Source of the DNA: Acinetobacter sp. ANC 3929 | GTDB lineage: Bacteria; Pseudomonadota; Gammaproteobacteria; Pseudomonadales; Moraxellaceae | Direction: 5' to 3' | Length of the DNA stretch: 64,000 bases | Assembly: GCF_000369405.1 (NCBI RefSeq) | Contig: NZ_KB849999.1 | Location: 908,647-972,646, forward strand | Shown here: one piece after another, positions 6,952 to 17,592 of the stretch | How the letters are laid out: every line of letters begins with the position of its first letter | How positions within the stretch are numbered: position 1 is the stretch's first letter | The notes under the pieces: generated by a model | Database searches by the model: none | What the model was told of the DNA's origin: nothing | Seen by the model: only the letters and a program-made list of their open reading frames with translations | Program-made: the position numbers and the translations under genes

Positions 6952-8193
6952 ATGTCTTCTGCTGTCCCTCATTCTGCTTTCGCTGCATTTGCCAGTCGTG
7001 ACTTTACGTTATTGACTGTTAATCAATGCTGCCTGACCTTTGCGGTGCTGATTCAAGAAGTACTGATCGCGTATTATCTGTATCAAATTACCAAGAATCC
7101 ACTTATCCTCGGCTTGGTCGGGATGATGGATTTTTTACCCTTTCTCATCCTTTCTTTATGGGGTGGTTATATTGCTGACCGTTTTAATCGTCAGCGTATT
7201 TTGCAGATCAGCTTTAGCTTTGCCATCCCATTATCGATTGCTTTGTGGATCAGTTTTGATCTTTTCCACACTCAAACCATCAGTGCAAATTTATTATTAA
7301 TCTCATCATTCAGTATTTTATTTTTGTTTGGCTGTATTCGCGGTATATATAGTCCCTGCTTTAATTCTTTACGTCCATTTGTCGTACCTGAGCATTTGTA
7401 TACCAATGCAGCCACATGGACCAGTATGTGCTGGCAAGCCAGTGGTATCCTTGCACCCGTCATTGGTGGCTTCCTACTCGCTCATCTCGATTTAGACATT
7501 ACTTTTAGCGTCATCGTGGTACTGTTTTTAGGCGGCAGTATTGCCCTGTGGTGTTTGCAGAAACGAGATTTTCCTCAAATCCAAACCGAGTCGATAACTC
7601 AAAGCTTAAAAGAGGCACTGCAATTTATTTTTAAAACTAAAATTATCTTTTGGGCCATGTTTCTCGATCTGAGCTCAGTTTTTTTTGGCGGCATCATCGC
7701 GCTATTGCCAATTTTTGCCCAAGACATTTTACATATCGGTGCAGATGGTTTTGGCCTATTACGTGCAGCACCTGCGTTTGGCGCATTGATTATGATGATC
7801 ATTTTAATTCGTTATCCACCTAAATCCAGACCTTGGCAGATCATGCTACTTGCCGTGACAGGTTTTGGTCTGTGTACTTTATTGTTTGCTGTTACCAGAC
7901 AACTGTATTTTTCTGTCGCAGTTCTCATTATTATGGGTGCATGTGACAGCATCAACATTGTCATTCGTCAAACGATTCTTCAGCTCATTCCACCCAAGGA
8001 CATGCTTGGACGTGTAGCTGCCATTAATGGCATCTTTGTAACGTCGAGTAATGAGCTTGGTGCGTTGCAGTCGAGCGTGATGACGCGCTTTTTCAGCGTG
8101 ATTCCTGCGATGTTGATTGGTGGTTCACTGTCTTTGCTCTGCATTGTTTTAACAAAGATCAAGACCAAAGATTTATTTAATTTCCGTTTTTAA
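6952..8193 (+). CDS. MFS transporter, EntS-like exporter family
   Basis: 413 aa with about 12 membrane segments. The conserved loop between segments 2 and 3 is visible as WGGYIADRFNRQRIL, the MFS motif A, and RQTILQLIPPKDMLGRVAAI resembles the second-half signature of MFS_3 exporters. Substrate cannot be read from sequence. An upstream in-frame TTG at 6928 is within the mqo terminator tail; the ATG at 6952 fits the family start better, although no clear Shine-Dalgarno precedes it. The next gene follows after 42 bp in the same direction and is probably co-transcribed. Confidence 0.85.
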   Translation: MSSAVPHSAFAAFASRDFTLLTVNQCCLTFAVLIQEVLIAYYLYQITKNPLILGLVGMMDFLPFLILSLWGGYIADRFNRQRILQISFSFAIPLSIALWISFDLFHTQTISANLLLISSFSILFLFGCIRGIYSPCFNSLRPFVVPEHLYTNAATWTSMCWQASGILAPVIGGFLLAHLDLDITFSVIVVLFLGGSIALWCLQKRDFPQIQTESITQSLKEALQFIFKTKIIFWAMFLDLSSVFFGGIIALLPIFAQDILHIGADGFGLLRAAPAFGALIMMIILIRYPPKSRPWQIMLLAVTGFGLCTLLFAVTRQLYFSVAVLIIMGACDSINIVIRQTILQLIPPKDMLGRVAAINGIFVTSSNELGALQSSVMTRFFSVIPAMLIGGSLSLLCIVLTKIKTKDLFNFRF

Positions 8194-8235
8194 TTGTCCT
8201 ACTAAACAAACAGTTATTTTAAAATTCAATGTAAT

Positions 8236-8691
8236 ATGAAACATACTTTGCCCGCGTCTTCAGGCCTCTCTAAATTTATTATTTTTTCCGTTTTTGTATG
8301 GCTGGTTCTACTGTGGCTGCAATCGACCTATATTGTCATTATCGGTGGACATGCTTATCTATTCTGGACCTCATTCGGCCTTTTGGTATTGAATATCCTG
8401 AGCTTACGTCCGACGATTTTAAAAAATCGAATTGCTTTTGTGATTACCGCTGCCTTGCTGATTTATTTGGTGTTTAACTCGCTGTTTTGCACTTATTTGA
8501 TAATTGCCTTTTATTGTATTTTCTACCTCTATTCAGACGAATATAAGAATAAACGGGCAATTAAATTGATTAGCCTATTTTTGATCATGATTATCTTTGC
8601 GATCTACCAGATCCAATCTCTGCATGAACTCAAAAGCCATTATGAAACCTATGAAACGGGTGAAACATGGCAAAAATATGGGGCCTTATAA
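8236..8691 (+). CDS. Hypothetical membrane protein (151 aa)
   Basis: No family recognised. Four hydrophobic stretches are visible (about residues 14-32, 36-55, 65-100 as one or two segments, 109-126), separated by short basic loops (RPTILKNR, DEYKNKRAIK), and the C-terminus is polar and acidic (ETYETGETWQK). It follows the MFS exporter by 42 bp and ends at a shared terminator, which suggests a two-gene transcript. It could be an accessory subunit, but nothing in the sequence shows that. Confidence 0.65.
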   Translation: MKHTLPASSGLSKFIIFSVFVWLVLLWLQSTYIVIIGGHAYLFWTSFGLLVLNILSLRPTILKNRIAFVITAALLIYLVFNSLFCTYLIIAFYCIFYLYSDEYKNKRAIKLISLFLIMIIFAIYQIQSLHELKSHYETYETGETWQKYGAL

Positions 8692-8701
8692 TCAGGCCAA
8701 T

Positions 8702-8730
8702 AAAAAACCTCACTTAACGTGAGGTTTTTT
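8702..8730. terminator. Bidirectional terminator
   Basis: AAAAAACCTCAC-TTAAC-GTGAGGTTTTTT, a 12-bp perfect stem between two convergent genes; serves both strands. Confidence 0.93.
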
Positions 8731-8743
8731 ATTATTCAAAAGA

Positions 8744-10804
8744 CTAATCTTGAGAGTCTGGATACAAAGGACGATTTCCGGGACTAATACGATTGATATG
8801 CAAGAAAGTCATATGACGTTCGTACTTATCAAGAATGTCATTAATCACCTGTTCTTTGGTGTATCCAACCAGATCATTGTCCTGTGAACCCTCATACAAG
8901 AAGGTTTCCAGACGGTAGTAGAACTGCTTACCACGTTTACCACGCTCACTGAAGTTTGGCGCGATATAACGTACAGGCCAGATTTGATAAACGAAGTTGT
9001 GCTCTTCTTCCAAATAGATGGTTAAATCTAAATGATAGAGTGCATCGTTGTCTTCCAATGCTGTTTGGGTGACATCGACATGCATACCACGTTTAACCAG
9101 TTCATCGGCAACTGTGCGTACTGCTGGTTCACAGACACTATCAAGCATCCGTTGGGTTTCACTGGTTCCAGGGTGATGCATCACACGAGCTAAACGCTTC
9201 TTCCAGTTCAGAATATCTACATTCCCAACCACTGGCGCAGCATTCATACTACGACTCGCCTTACGATAATCTTCCAGACGCAAAGATTTATATAGACCAG
9301 CCATAACCAACAGCATCACAAAGCTAAATGGCAAGCCCATGATCACGGTCGCACTTTGCAGTGCAGTAATCCCGTTTGCCATCAGCATTGCCAACGTAAG
9401 CAAACCAATTGCCGTTGCCCAAAATACTCGCAACCAACGGGGTGCATCATTATCAACATTGGAAAATTTAGTGGTGAAATTCCCTAAGACCAACGCGCCA
9501 GAATCGGCAGACGTTACATAGAACAACAGACCTGTAATCGTTGCCACACCAGCAATAAATGCAAACCAAGGATATTGCGCCAATAAGTCATAAAAACCAT
9601 GCGCAGGATCCGTCAGAACAGTTTGAGCCAGTGCCGTATTGCCTTCAAAAATGACGTTATATAACGCACTGTTTCCGAAAATGGACAACCATGTGATGGT
9701 AAACAACAATGGAATAATTAAGGTCCCGCAAACAAATTCACGAATGGTACGACCACGGGAAATCCGCGCCAAGAATAGACCAACAAAAGGCGACCAAGCC
9801 ACCCACCATGCCCAGAAGAACAAAGTCCAACTGTTCATCCACTCTTTCGGCTGATCAAAGGCAAAACTTTCTAATGCCAAACTTGGGAATCGACTGATAT
9901 AGTCACCAAAGTTTTGTACCAACGCATTAAGCAAAAATCCAGTATTGCCCAAAAACAGTACAAACAACATTAAGCCAATTGCGGCAAAAATATTGATTTC
10001 GGATAAAACCTTAATACCTTTATTGACACCAGCGGTTACCGAAATAATGGTGACGATCACGGCAACCAAAATCAGTGCCGACTGAATCAACAAATTTTCA
10101 GGCCAGCCAAATAAGACATGTAAACCATAATTGATCTGAACGACGGCAATACCACAGGTGGTGGCAATACCAAAAATCGTCCCGATGACCGCTGCAATAT
10201 CTACACTATGTCCAATTGGACCATCAATTTTTTTACCAAAAATTGGATAGAGCGCGGAACGAATCGTAAGTGGCAAGTTATAACGATAACTAAAGTAGCC
10301 CAAAGCCATCCCGACCAAGGCATACATGCCCCAACCTGTTAAGCCATAGTGGAACAGGGTCCAGACCATACCCTGACGCGCAGCTTCATAGGTTTGGCCT
10401 TCACCCACAGGCGGATTCATATAATGAGATAAAGGTTCTGCAACAGAGAAGAACATTAAATCTGTTCCGATCCCCGCAGCAAACAACATTGCCGACCAAC
10501 TCAGTAAGCTGAACTCTGGTTTGGAGTGCTTCGGACCAAGTTTGATATCGCCATAACGTGAGCAAGCAATAAAAATCACAAAGATTAAATACAATGTTGC
10601 AGCTAATAAATAATACCAGCTGAATTTATCACTAACCCAAGCCAACACCACATTCAGTAAATGGTTGGCAAAGTCGTTAAATAAAATCGTAACAAGTGCA
10701 AATGTTAAAATAAGTAGAGCTGAAACATAGAAGACCACACGATTTAAATGGTCTTTATTCGCTAATGTAGCATCATCAACCGCTCTTGGATTATCTGTCG
10801 CCAT
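8744..10804 (-). CDS. betT: BCCT-family choline transporter, long form (BetT)
   Basis: 686 aa, a betaine-choline-carnitine transporter with 12 membrane segments in residues ~25-520. The substrate-site tryptophan region is visible as SWTLFFWAWWVAWSPFVGLF, followed by RISRGRTIREF, the BCCT signature. About 160 residues of hydrophilic C-terminal tail follow; in BetT proteins such a tail is linked to osmotic regulation. It brings in choline for oxidation by BetA and BetB. It lies 116 bp after the shorter transporter on the same strand, behind the BetI-controlled promoter. GAGG six bases upstream supports ATG 10804. Confidence 0.9.
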   Translation of the reverse strand: MATDNPRAVDDATLANKDHLNRVVFYVSALLILTFALVTILFNDFANHLLNVVLAWVSDKFSWYYLLAATLYLIFVIFIACSRYGDIKLGPKHSKPEFSLLSWSAMLFAAGIGTDLMFFSVAEPLSHYMNPPVGEGQTYEAARQGMVWTLFHYGLTGWGMYALVGMALGYFSYRYNLPLTIRSALYPIFGKKIDGPIGHSVDIAAVIGTIFGIATTCGIAVVQINYGLHVLFGWPENLLIQSALILVAVIVTIISVTAGVNKGIKVLSEINIFAAIGLMLFVLFLGNTGFLLNALVQNFGDYISRFPSLALESFAFDQPKEWMNSWTLFFWAWWVAWSPFVGLFLARISRGRTIREFVCGTLIIPLLFTITWLSIFGNSALYNVIFEGNTALAQTVLTDPAHGFYDLLAQYPWFAFIAGVATITGLLFYVTSADSGALVLGNFTTKFSNVDNDAPRWLRVFWATAIGLLTLAMLMANGITALQSATVIMGLPFSFVMLLVMAGLYKSLRLEDYRKASRSMNAAPVVGNVDILNWKKRLARVMHHPGTSETQRMLDSVCEPAVRTVADELVKRGMHVDVTQTALEDNDALYHLDLTIYLEEEHNFVYQIWPVRYIAPNFSERGKRGKQFYYRLETFLYEGSQDNDLVGYTKEQVINDILDKYERHMTFLHINRISPGNRPLYPDSQD

Positions 10805-10920
10805 ACAATCCTCAGGGAGTTAGAGAAGAAAAAGAAAATATTCATCCACGTCTTTTCACCGCTAAATCAATGAAAAGACATATCTGAATAGAAAATGAAA
10901 AACAAAAGTTTTTACCCGAA

Positions 10921-12531
10921 TCACAATGTTTCTGATTTTTCAGTTATGTGATGTGATGACTGAGTTACCTGCGTTATCACTTGCGGTGGTGTAGGACTAA
11001 ATTGATCCTGTTTAAGTGCTTTGGCAAGGCCAAACATATACAGCAAAATAATAACTGAGAATGGCAAACCACACAGCACTACCGCACTTTGCATAGAGTG
11101 AAAACTCCCTGCCAACAGCAGCCCGATACTGACAATGGTAATCACCACAGACCAGAAAATTCGCAACCAAATCGGTGAATCACTTTCATTGCTACCCCCT
11201 TTCGAGGACAGATTTGCGATCATGAGTGTACCAGAACCCACAGGGGTCAAAAACAATACGAAACAAATCACAACAACAATCCCAGCAACATAAGGATTGA
11301 ACGGTAAAAATTCGAGTAGCTTAAACAAGGACAAAGCAGGATCGGTTAATACCAGATCACCTAAGATTTTTTGCTTTTGTTCCAAAATAAAATAGATTGC
11401 AGTATTGCCAAAAATAGAGATCCAAGCCAAGGTAAAACCCAGTGGAATCAGGCATACACCGAGTACAACTTCACGAATGGTACGCCCTTTGGAAATACGC
11501 GCAATAAACATCCCTACAAATGGTGCCCATGCAATCCACCATGCCCAATAGAACACCGTCCACGAACCTAACCATTCACTTGCTTTAGCATTGTAGAGAT
11601 ACATATCAAAACTTTTCGCGAGGAAATGATCAAGATAATCACCCACGTTCTGCACTAAACCATTGAGCAAGTGGTTCGTTGGCCCAGTGAGGAATACAAA
11701 CAACAAGAGCGCATAAAGCAAACGCAAGTTGATACGAGATAACCAAGCCAAGCCCTTTTCAATCCCGACTACGGTGGTCATGGTGGCCACTGACATCATC
11801 AGCAGCACTACCGTAATCAGTGTGGTTTGGTTATTTGGAATCTCAGGCAAGAGATAATGCACCCCTGAAACCAATACCAAAGCACCGATACCGAGATTAG
11901 TCACCAAAGAAATGACCGTTGCTAAAATCCCAAAACCATCAACAAAATCACCGATCAAGCCATGAATACGCTCGCCAAAGATTGGATACAGTGCAGAACG
12001 CAACGCCAATGGCAAGTTCTGACGAAAAGCAAAATAACCGAGTGTCACACCCAATAAGGCATACAATACCCAACCATGAATCCCCCAATGTAAAAAGCTA
12101 TACATCATGGCATCACGTGCGGCTTGAATGGTTCCACCCTCGCCTTCTGGTGGGCGAATAAAATGGTCAACGGGTTCAGCCACACCGTAATACAATAGTG
12201 CAATCCCGATTCCTGCCGAAAACAGCATCGACACCCAAGCCAGATAACCAAACTCAGGTTTATCGTCATCTTTACCTAATGGAATCCGCCCAACCTGAGA
12301 AAAAGCCAGCCATGCTACAAATCCTAAACAAACCACAATGACCAGCATGTAGTACCAGCCAAACAACTGGTTCGCCTGCCCTTGTATATAGGTCAACCAG
12401 AACTGACTGCGCTCTGGAAACAACACAAACAATAGGCCAAAAATGCCGATACTGATTGCGGAGCTCCAAAAAACAAACAAATTTAAACGTATAGGTTCAG
12501 ATGGGGACCCTTCATTACTTTCTGACACCAT
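10921..12531 (-). CDS. BCCT-family choline/betaine transporter, short form
   Basis: 536 aa, a second BCCT transporter with the same core (SWTVFYWAWWIAWAPFVGMF, RISKGRTIREV) but almost no C-terminal tail (about 30 polar residues). Known Acinetobacter choline uptake uses one osmoregulated and one osmo-independent BetT. The missing tail suggests that this is the osmo-independent form, by inference. It is the first gene of the minus-strand transcript, reading from a TTGAAC-17-TATAAT promoter under the shared BetI palindrome. ATG 12531 has AAGGAGC seven bases upstream. Confidence 0.9.
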   Translation of the reverse strand: MVSESNEGSPSEPIRLNLFVFWSSAISIGIFGLLFVLFPERSQFWLTYIQGQANQLFGWYYMLVIVVCLGFVAWLAFSQVGRIPLGKDDDKPEFGYLAWVSMLFSAGIGIALLYYGVAEPVDHFIRPPEGEGGTIQAARDAMMYSFLHWGIHGWVLYALLGVTLGYFAFRQNLPLALRSALYPIFGERIHGLIGDFVDGFGILATVISLVTNLGIGALVLVSGVHYLLPEIPNNQTTLITVVLLMMSVATMTTVVGIEKGLAWLSRINLRLLYALLLFVFLTGPTNHLLNGLVQNVGDYLDHFLAKSFDMYLYNAKASEWLGSWTVFYWAWWIAWAPFVGMFIARISKGRTIREVVLGVCLIPLGFTLAWISIFGNTAIYFILEQKQKILGDLVLTDPALSLFKLLEFLPFNPYVAGIVVVICFVLFLTPVGSGTLMIANLSSKGGSNESDSPIWLRIFWSVVITIVSIGLLLAGSFHSMQSAVVLCGLPFSVIILLYMFGLAKALKQDQFSPTPPQVITQVTQSSHHITEKSETL

Positions 12532-12675
12532 GATCTTGCTCCTTGCAATAGGTGTATTTTTCTTAAAAAATAATGTGATAAGTGTTCATTTATGCTTATC
12601 GCCTTATCCATAAGAATCTTTGATTTATTACGCAACATCTATTCTGAACAATCAAAAATTCATTGATTTTTACAG

Positions 12676-12704
12676 ATTATACTTTTTATTGATTGAACGT
12701 TCAA
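12676..12704 (-). promoter_or_regulatory. Promoter for the choline transporter genes
   Basis: On minus, TTGAAC (12704-12699), 17 bases, TATAAT (12681-12676). The -35 box and spacer lie inside the BetI palindrome. Confidence 0.75.
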
Positions 12705-12718
12705 TCAATAAAAAGTAT
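12679..12718. promoter_or_regulatory. BetI operator, 40-bp perfect palindrome
   Basis: Perfect 20+20 bp inverted repeat centred between 12698 and 12699, core GATTGAACGTTCAATC. It resembles the known BetI target upstream of enteric bet genes. It covers the -35 elements and spacers of two divergent promoters, so one repressor site would control transport and oxidation genes together. Confidence 0.82.
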
Positions 12719-12721
12719 GAT
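12693..12721 (+). promoter_or_regulatory. Promoter for betI-betB-betA
   Basis: TTGAAC (12693-12698), 17 bases, TATGAT (12716-12721), mirrored by the minus-strand promoter through the palindrome centre. Confidence 0.75.
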
Positions 12722-12796
12722 AAAAAAATGTTATGATGCTCTACATCGAGAAATGTTGAATAAAAAGCACCTTGGCAGGGCTTTAAATGGATAAGC

Positions 12797-13423
12797 ATGA
12801 CAAAGCGTAGAGTAAAACCAGAGCATGTGCGACGTGAAGAGATTATTAGCGCCGCATTTTATGTAATTTCTGAAGTGGGGTTATCCAATACCACCATTGC
12901 ACAAATTGCAAAAAAGGCCGAACTATCGACCGGTATTGTGAGTCACTATTTCGGTGACAAACAGGGATTAATCAATACCTGTATGCAAGAAATGCTCAAC
13001 GTTTTGCGTCAAAAGACTGACCAATACAAAACCGAAGCAGATGCGCATCCAGAAAGCCAGATTAAGGCCATTATTGATTCCAACTTCGATATCAGTCAGG
13101 TCAACAAACAAGCCATGCGGGTCTGGTTAGACTTTTGGTCTGCCAGTATGCACCTTCCCGAACTTGGACGTTTACAACGAATTAATGATCAACGCCTGTA
13201 TTCCAACTTGAAACATTATTTTCTGATGTTGGTCGATGATAAACAACAGGCAAGCATTGCCGCTCGCGGATTAGCGGCTTTGATTGACGGATTATGGTTA
13301 CGCGGCAGTTTAAGCAGTCACGATGAGTTTGACAGCCAGCTGGCACGTTCCATTGCTTATGATTATGTAAAAACGCAAATCCAATTTGCGAACAAGCCTT
13401 TGCAGGAGAAACAGAATGAGTGA
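12797..13423 (+). CDS. betI: Choline-responsive transcriptional repressor BetI
   Basis: 208 aa TetR-family regulator. The N-terminal helix-turn-helix reads [28 protein letters not shown], and the tail contains the [12 protein letters not shown] segment typical of BetI. It represses the bet genes in the absence of choline and is released by choline. First gene of betI-betB-betA; its end overlaps betB by 8 bp, so translation is coupled. A 40-bp palindrome 79 bp upstream is the likely operator, giving autoregulation. Confidence 0.95.
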   Translation: MTKRRVKPEHVRREEIISAAFYVISEVGLSNTTIAQIAKKAELSTGIVSHYFGDKQGLINTCMQEMLNVLRQKTDQYKTEADAHPESQIKAIIDSNFDISQVNKQAMRVWLDFWSASMHLPELGRLQRINDQRLYSNLKHYFLMLVDDKQQASIAARGLAALIDGLWLRGSLSSHDEFDSQLARSIAYDYVKTQIQFANKPLQEKQNE

Positions 13424-14888
13424 TGCACAAATTCATCAATTGTATATCCACGGACGTTATGTCGCAGCGACCAGTGGCAAAACATTTAACAGTATCAATC
13501 CTGCCAACGGTGAAGTGATCGCAACACTTCAACAAGCCTCACAACAAGACATTGAAGCGGCTGTTCAAAGCGCACAACAAGGCCAGAAAATCTGGGCAGC
13601 CATGACCGCAATGGAGCGTTCACGCATTTTACGTCGTGCAGTTGATATCTTACGCGAACGTAACGATGAACTTGCCCAACTCGAAACACTCGATACAGGT
13701 AAAGCCTATAGCGAAACATCGACTGTTGATATCGTGACAGGCGCAGATGTACTCGAATACTACGCGGGTCTTGCAACCGCGATTCAAGGCGAGCAACTGC
13801 CGCTACGCGAATCAAGCTTCTTCTATACCCGTCGTGAACCCCTCGGTGTGGTCGCTGGTATCGGTGCTTGGAACTATCCAATTCAAATTGCAATGTGGAA
13901 ATCAGCGCCTGCCCTAGCAGCAGGAAATGCCATGATTTTCAAACCAAGCGAAACTACGCCACTGACCGCCTTTAAACTTGCTGAAATCTATACTGAAGCG
14001 GGCCTACCAGACGGCGTATTTAACGTGGTACAAGGTGCGGGTCGTGACATTGGTCAATGGCTCACTGAACATCCAGTGATTGAAAAAATCTCGTTCACTG
14101 GTGGCGTCGAAACCGGCAAAAAAGTAATGGCTAGTGCTGCGGGTTCAACTTTGAAAGAAGTGACCATGGAGCTGGGTGGTAAATCCCCGCTCATCATTTG
14201 TGATGACGCCAACCTTGACCGTGCTGCGGATATTGCAGTCATGGCAAACTTCTTTAGCTCTGGTCAGGTGTGTACCAACGGTACCCGTGTCTTTGTACCT
14301 AAAGCCATGCTTGCTGATTTTGAAGCGGCCGTTGTAGAACGTGTGAAACGTATCCGTATCGGTGATCCAATGGCTGAGCAAACCAATTTTGGTCCACTCA
14401 CCAGCTTCCCGCATATGGAAAAAGTATTGTCATTCATTGAGTCTGGCAAACAGCAAGGTGCAAAAGTACTGATCGGTGGTGGCCGTGCCACTGAAGGTGA
14501 TCTTGCCAAGGGTGCTTATGTACTACCGACTGTATTCAGCAATTGCCAAGATGACATGACCATTGTGCAAGAAGAAATCTTCGGTCCAGTCATGAGCATT
14601 CTCAGCTATGAAACTGAGGAAGAAGTGATCCGTCGTGCCAATGATACCGACTTCGGCTTGGCTGCGGGTGTCGTCACCCAAGATATTACTAAAGCACATC
14701 GTATTATCCACCAACTTGAAGCAGGTATTTGCTGGATTAATACCTGGGGCGAATCTCCTGCCGAAATGCCAGTGGGTGGCTATAAACAATCAGGTGTAGG
14801 CCGAGAAAATGGCTTAACTACTTTGGGTCATTACACCCGCATTAAATCTATTCAAGTTGAGTTAGGTGAGTATCACAGCATTTTCTAA
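13416..14888 (+). CDS. betB: Betaine-aldehyde dehydrogenase
   Basis: 490 aa aldehyde dehydrogenase that oxidises betaine aldehyde to glycine betaine with NAD(P)+. Visible are the catalytic glutamate motif [10 protein letters not shown], the cysteine nucleophile in [17 protein letters not shown], and [12 protein letters not shown] 13416 is chosen over an upstream in-frame start because CAGGAGAAACAGA precedes it and the protein then begins [13 protein letters not shown] like its family. It overlaps the end of betI and is followed by betA after 90 bp. Cytoplasmic. Confidence 0.96.
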   Translation: MSDAQIHQLYIHGRYVAATSGKTFNSINPANGEVIATLQQASQQDIEAAVQSAQQGQKIWAAMTAMERSRILRRAVDILRERNDELAQLETLDTGKAYSETSTVDIVTGADVLEYYAGLATAIQGEQLPLRESSFFYTRREPLGVVAGIGAWNYPIQIAMWKSAPALAAGNAMIFKPSETTPLTAFKLAEIYTEAGLPDGVFNVVQGAGRDIGQWLTEHPVIEKISFTGGVETGKKVMASAAGSTLKEVTMELGGKSPLIICDDANLDRAADIAVMANFFSSGQVCTNGTRVFVPKAMLADFEAAVVERVKRIRIGDPMAEQTNFGPLTSFPHMEKVLSFIESGKQQGAKVLIGGGRATEGDLAKGAYVLPTVFSNCQDDMTIVQEEIFGPVMSILSYETEEEVIRRANDTDFGLAAGVVTQDITKAHRIIHQLEAGICWINTWGESPAEMPVGGYKQSGVGRENGLTTLGHYTRIKSIQVELGEYHSIF

Positions 14889-14978
14889 TGCGCTCACCTT
14901 TCACCCTCAAAATTAATCCGATGTTCCATGCCATCTCCTGATTGCACTGGCACTCTCTAGAATACAAAAGGGATAACA

Positions 14979-16673
14979 ATGAATACTCAAGCATATGACT
15001 ACATTATCATTGGCGCAGGATCAGCCGGAAATGTACTCGCAACACGTCTGACTGAAGATAAAGACGTGACTGTTTTATTATTGGAAGCTGGTGGCCCAGA
15101 CTACCGTTTAGATTTCCGCACCCAAATGCCAGCCGCATTAGCATTCCCGTTACAAGGTCGTCGCTACAACTGGGCTTATGAAACCGATCCTGAGCCACAC
15201 ATGAACAATCGCCGTATGGAATGCGGTCGTGGTAAAGGCCTAGGTGGTTCTTCACTGATTAATGGGATGTGTTACATCCGTGGTAATGCCATGGATCTAG
15301 ACCAATGGGCGACCATGAAAGGTCTAGAAGACTGGACTTATGCAGACTGTTTACCTTATTACAAAAAAGCCGAAACGCGGGATATTGGTGGCAATGACTA
15401 TCATGGCGATAAAGGCCCTGTTTCAGTGGCAACGCCTAAAAATGGCAATAATGTGCTGTTCCACGCCATGGTTGAAGCAGGCGTACAGGCAGGTTACCCA
15501 CGTACAGACGACTTAAACGGTTATCAACAGGAAGGTTTCGGTCCAATGGATCGTACCGTCACCCCAAATGGTCGTCGTTCAAGTACAGCTCGTGGTTATC
15601 TCGATATGGCTAAAGGCCGTCCAAATTTAACCATCATCACGCATGCCACCACCAACCGCATCCTGTTCAATCAAAAACAGGCTGTGGGTGTGGAATATAT
15701 TATTGGTGCAGACAAAGCCAATATGAAACAGGCACAGGCCAAACGTGAAGTCTTGCTTTGTGCAGGTGCAATTGCATCACCACAAATCCTGCAACGTTCA
15801 GGCGTGGGTGAAAGTAATTTCCTGAAATCAATGGACATTGATGTGGTTCATGATTTACCGGGTGTCGGTGAAAACCTGCAAGACCATTTAGAAATGTATT
15901 TGCAATATCAATGTAAGCAACCCGTTTCACTTTACCCTGCATTGCAATGGTATAACCAACCTGCGATCGGTGCGGAATGGTTATTCAACGGTACTGGCGT
16001 TGGCGCAAGTAACCAGTTCGAAGCGGGTGGTTTTATCCGTAGTTCGGAAGAATTTGACTGGCCGAATATCCAGTACCACTTCCTACCTGTCGCGATTAAC
16101 TACAACGGTAGTAATGCGGTGAAAGAACACGGTTTCCAAGCCCATGTCGGTTCAATGCGTTCACCATCACGCGGTCGCATCAAGCTGAAATCAAAAGATC
16201 CGTTTGAGCATCCAAGTATTCTGTTCAACTACATGTCAACCGAACAGGACTGGCGTGAGTTCCGTGATGCCATCCGTATCACCCGTGAGATCATGGCGCA
16301 GCCTGCACTTGATCCGTATCGTGGGGAAGAAATCAGCCCAGGTAAACATATCCAGACTGATGCTGAACTGGATGAATTCGTCCGTACACATGCCGAAACA
16401 GCCTTCCACCCATCATGTAGCTGTAAGATGGGTGAAGATGATATGGCAGTGGTCGATGGTCAAGGTCGAGTCCATGGCGTACAAGGCTTACGTGTGGTCG
16501 ATGCCTCAATCATGCCCCTCATCATTACAGGTAACTTGAATGCCACCACCATTATGATCGCAGAAAAAATTGCCGATCAAATCCGTGGACAAAAGCTGCC
16601 ACGTTCTGAAGCAGGTTATTACAAAGCGGGTACAGCACCTGTACGACAAGCTCCCCTTCGTCCAATACTGTAA
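14979..16673 (+). CDS. betA: Choline dehydrogenase
   Basis: 564 aa GMC-family flavoprotein oxidising choline to betaine aldehyde with electrons going to the respiratory chain. The FAD-binding motif is at ~8-36 ([17 protein letters not shown]), with GMC signatures [20 protein letters not shown] and [15 protein letters not shown]. The active-site histidine region is [11 protein letters not shown], and the C-terminal [15 protein letters not shown] is typical. Good AAGGGA ribosome site before ATG 14979. Last gene of the betIBA operon; a hairpin terminator follows. Confidence 0.96.
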   Translation: MNTQAYDYIIIGAGSAGNVLATRLTEDKDVTVLLLEAGGPDYRLDFRTQMPAALAFPLQGRRYNWAYETDPEPHMNNRRMECGRGKGLGGSSLINGMCYIRGNAMDLDQWATMKGLEDWTYADCLPYYKKAETRDIGGNDYHGDKGPVSVATPKNGNNVLFHAMVEAGVQAGYPRTDDLNGYQQEGFGPMDRTVTPNGRRSSTARGYLDMAKGRPNLTIITHATTNRILFNQKQAVGVEYIIGADKANMKQAQAKREVLLCAGAIASPQILQRSGVGESNFLKSMDIDVVHDLPGVGENLQDHLEMYLQYQCKQPVSLYPALQWYNQPAIGAEWLFNGTGVGASNQFEAGGFIRSSEEFDWPNIQYHFLPVAINYNGSNAVKEHGFQAHVGSMRSPSRGRIKLKSKDPFEHPSILFNYMSTEQDWREFRDAIRITREIMAQPALDPYRGEEISPGKHIQTDAELDEFVRTHAETAFHPSCSCKMGEDDMAVVDGQGRVHGVQGLRVVDASIMPLIITGNLNATTIMIAEKIADQIRGQKLPRSEAGYYKAGTAPVRQAPLRPIL

Positions 16674-16689
16674 AGCGCACGATGTACAT

Positions 16690-16720
16690 GTGACAGCTGA
16701 AGTTTAGCTTCGGCTGTCAC
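16690..16720 (+). terminator. Terminator after betA
   Basis: GTGACAGC pairs perfectly with GCTGTCAC, with an inner GAAG/CTTC stem. The T run is short (TTT), so termination may be partial. Confidence 0.7.
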
Positions 16721-16739
16721 TTTGCTCAGGGAATATAGA

Positions 16740-17519
16740 ATGAAAAAATTATTATTGATCGCACCTTTAGCTTTTTATTTTCAAAGCACTCACGCGACCG
16801 AAACCACCTCCCCCTACTCGGCCAATGTTACCGCTGCCAGCCAATACGTTTCACGCGGTTTTCAACAAACCTGGGGTAAACCTGCCTTACAAGGTGGGTT
16901 GGATTATAACCACAGCAGCGGTTTTTATGCCGGCACATGGGCATCGACGGTGAGTGATCATTTTATTCGTGACGCTTCTGTGGAATGGGATGTGTATACA
17001 GGCTATAGCCGTAGTTTTGGTGATTGGACTGTCGGTACCAAAGTGGCCTATTACTTTTATCCAGGTGCAAAAACCACCGCTGACACAGGCAACACCCGTT
17101 TTGATTATGGTGAAATTATCCCAGAAATCAGTTACGGTCCGTTAAGCGTTAAATATGCCATTACTTATACCCAAGACTATTTTGGCAATAATTCCGATAC
17201 TCTAGGCATGGGAAATAACAAACATTCTCGCGGCTCAGGTTATCTGGATGTGAACTGGTATCAACCGATCACACAAGGCTGGTCAGTCAATGCACACTAT
17301 GGCAATCAGCGCATCAAAAACTTTTCAGCAGCCAGTTTTCAAGATGCCAGTTTTTCGGTCAATAAAGAGCTGCCATATAACTTATCGAGTAGCTTGACCT
17401 ATAGCAAAGCATGGGATAAAGACGGTTTTTATCAACAATACAGCAATGGCAATCCCAACGCCAAAGTCTCTAATCCAATTGATTCAACCCTCACTTTTTC
17501 ACTGACCAAAACCTTTTAA
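16740..17519 (+). CDS. Outer-membrane beta-barrel protein, TorF/TIGR02001-like
   Basis: 259 aa. An N-terminal signal peptide (MKKLLLIAPLAFYFQSTHA) is followed by a barrel of alternating aromatic strands: YSANVTAASQYVSRGFQQT, GFYAGTWAST, WDVYTGYS. The protein ends in a C-terminal phenylalanine (LTKTF), the outer-membrane assembly signal. The SANVTAASQYVSRG opening is the hallmark of the TorF putative porin family, of unknown substrate. ATG 16740 is preceded by CAGGGA. It sits directly after betA and could be a choline or betaine diffusion pore if the betA hairpin leaks, but that is speculative. Confidence 0.82.
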   Translation: MKKLLLIAPLAFYFQSTHATETTSPYSANVTAASQYVSRGFQQTWGKPALQGGLDYNHSSGFYAGTWASTVSDHFIRDASVEWDVYTGYSRSFGDWTVGTKVAYYFYPGAKTTADTGNTRFDYGEIIPEISYGPLSVKYAITYTQDYFGNNSDTLGMGNNKHSRGSGYLDVNWYQPITQGWSVNAHYGNQRIKNFSAASFQDASFSVNKELPYNLSSSLTYSKAWDKDGFYQQYSNGNPNAKVSNPIDSTLTFSLTKTF

Positions 17520-17548
17520 TCAGATCAATGTACATCGAATTCCAATAA

Positions 17549-17579
17549 AAAAAGCCGCTTTGGATAGAAGCGGCTTTTT
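17549..17579. terminator. Bidirectional terminator
   Basis: AAAAAGCCGCTT-7 bases-AAGCGGCTTTTT between convergent genes. Confidence 0.93.
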
Positions 17580-17592
17580 AATATTTTAGAAT

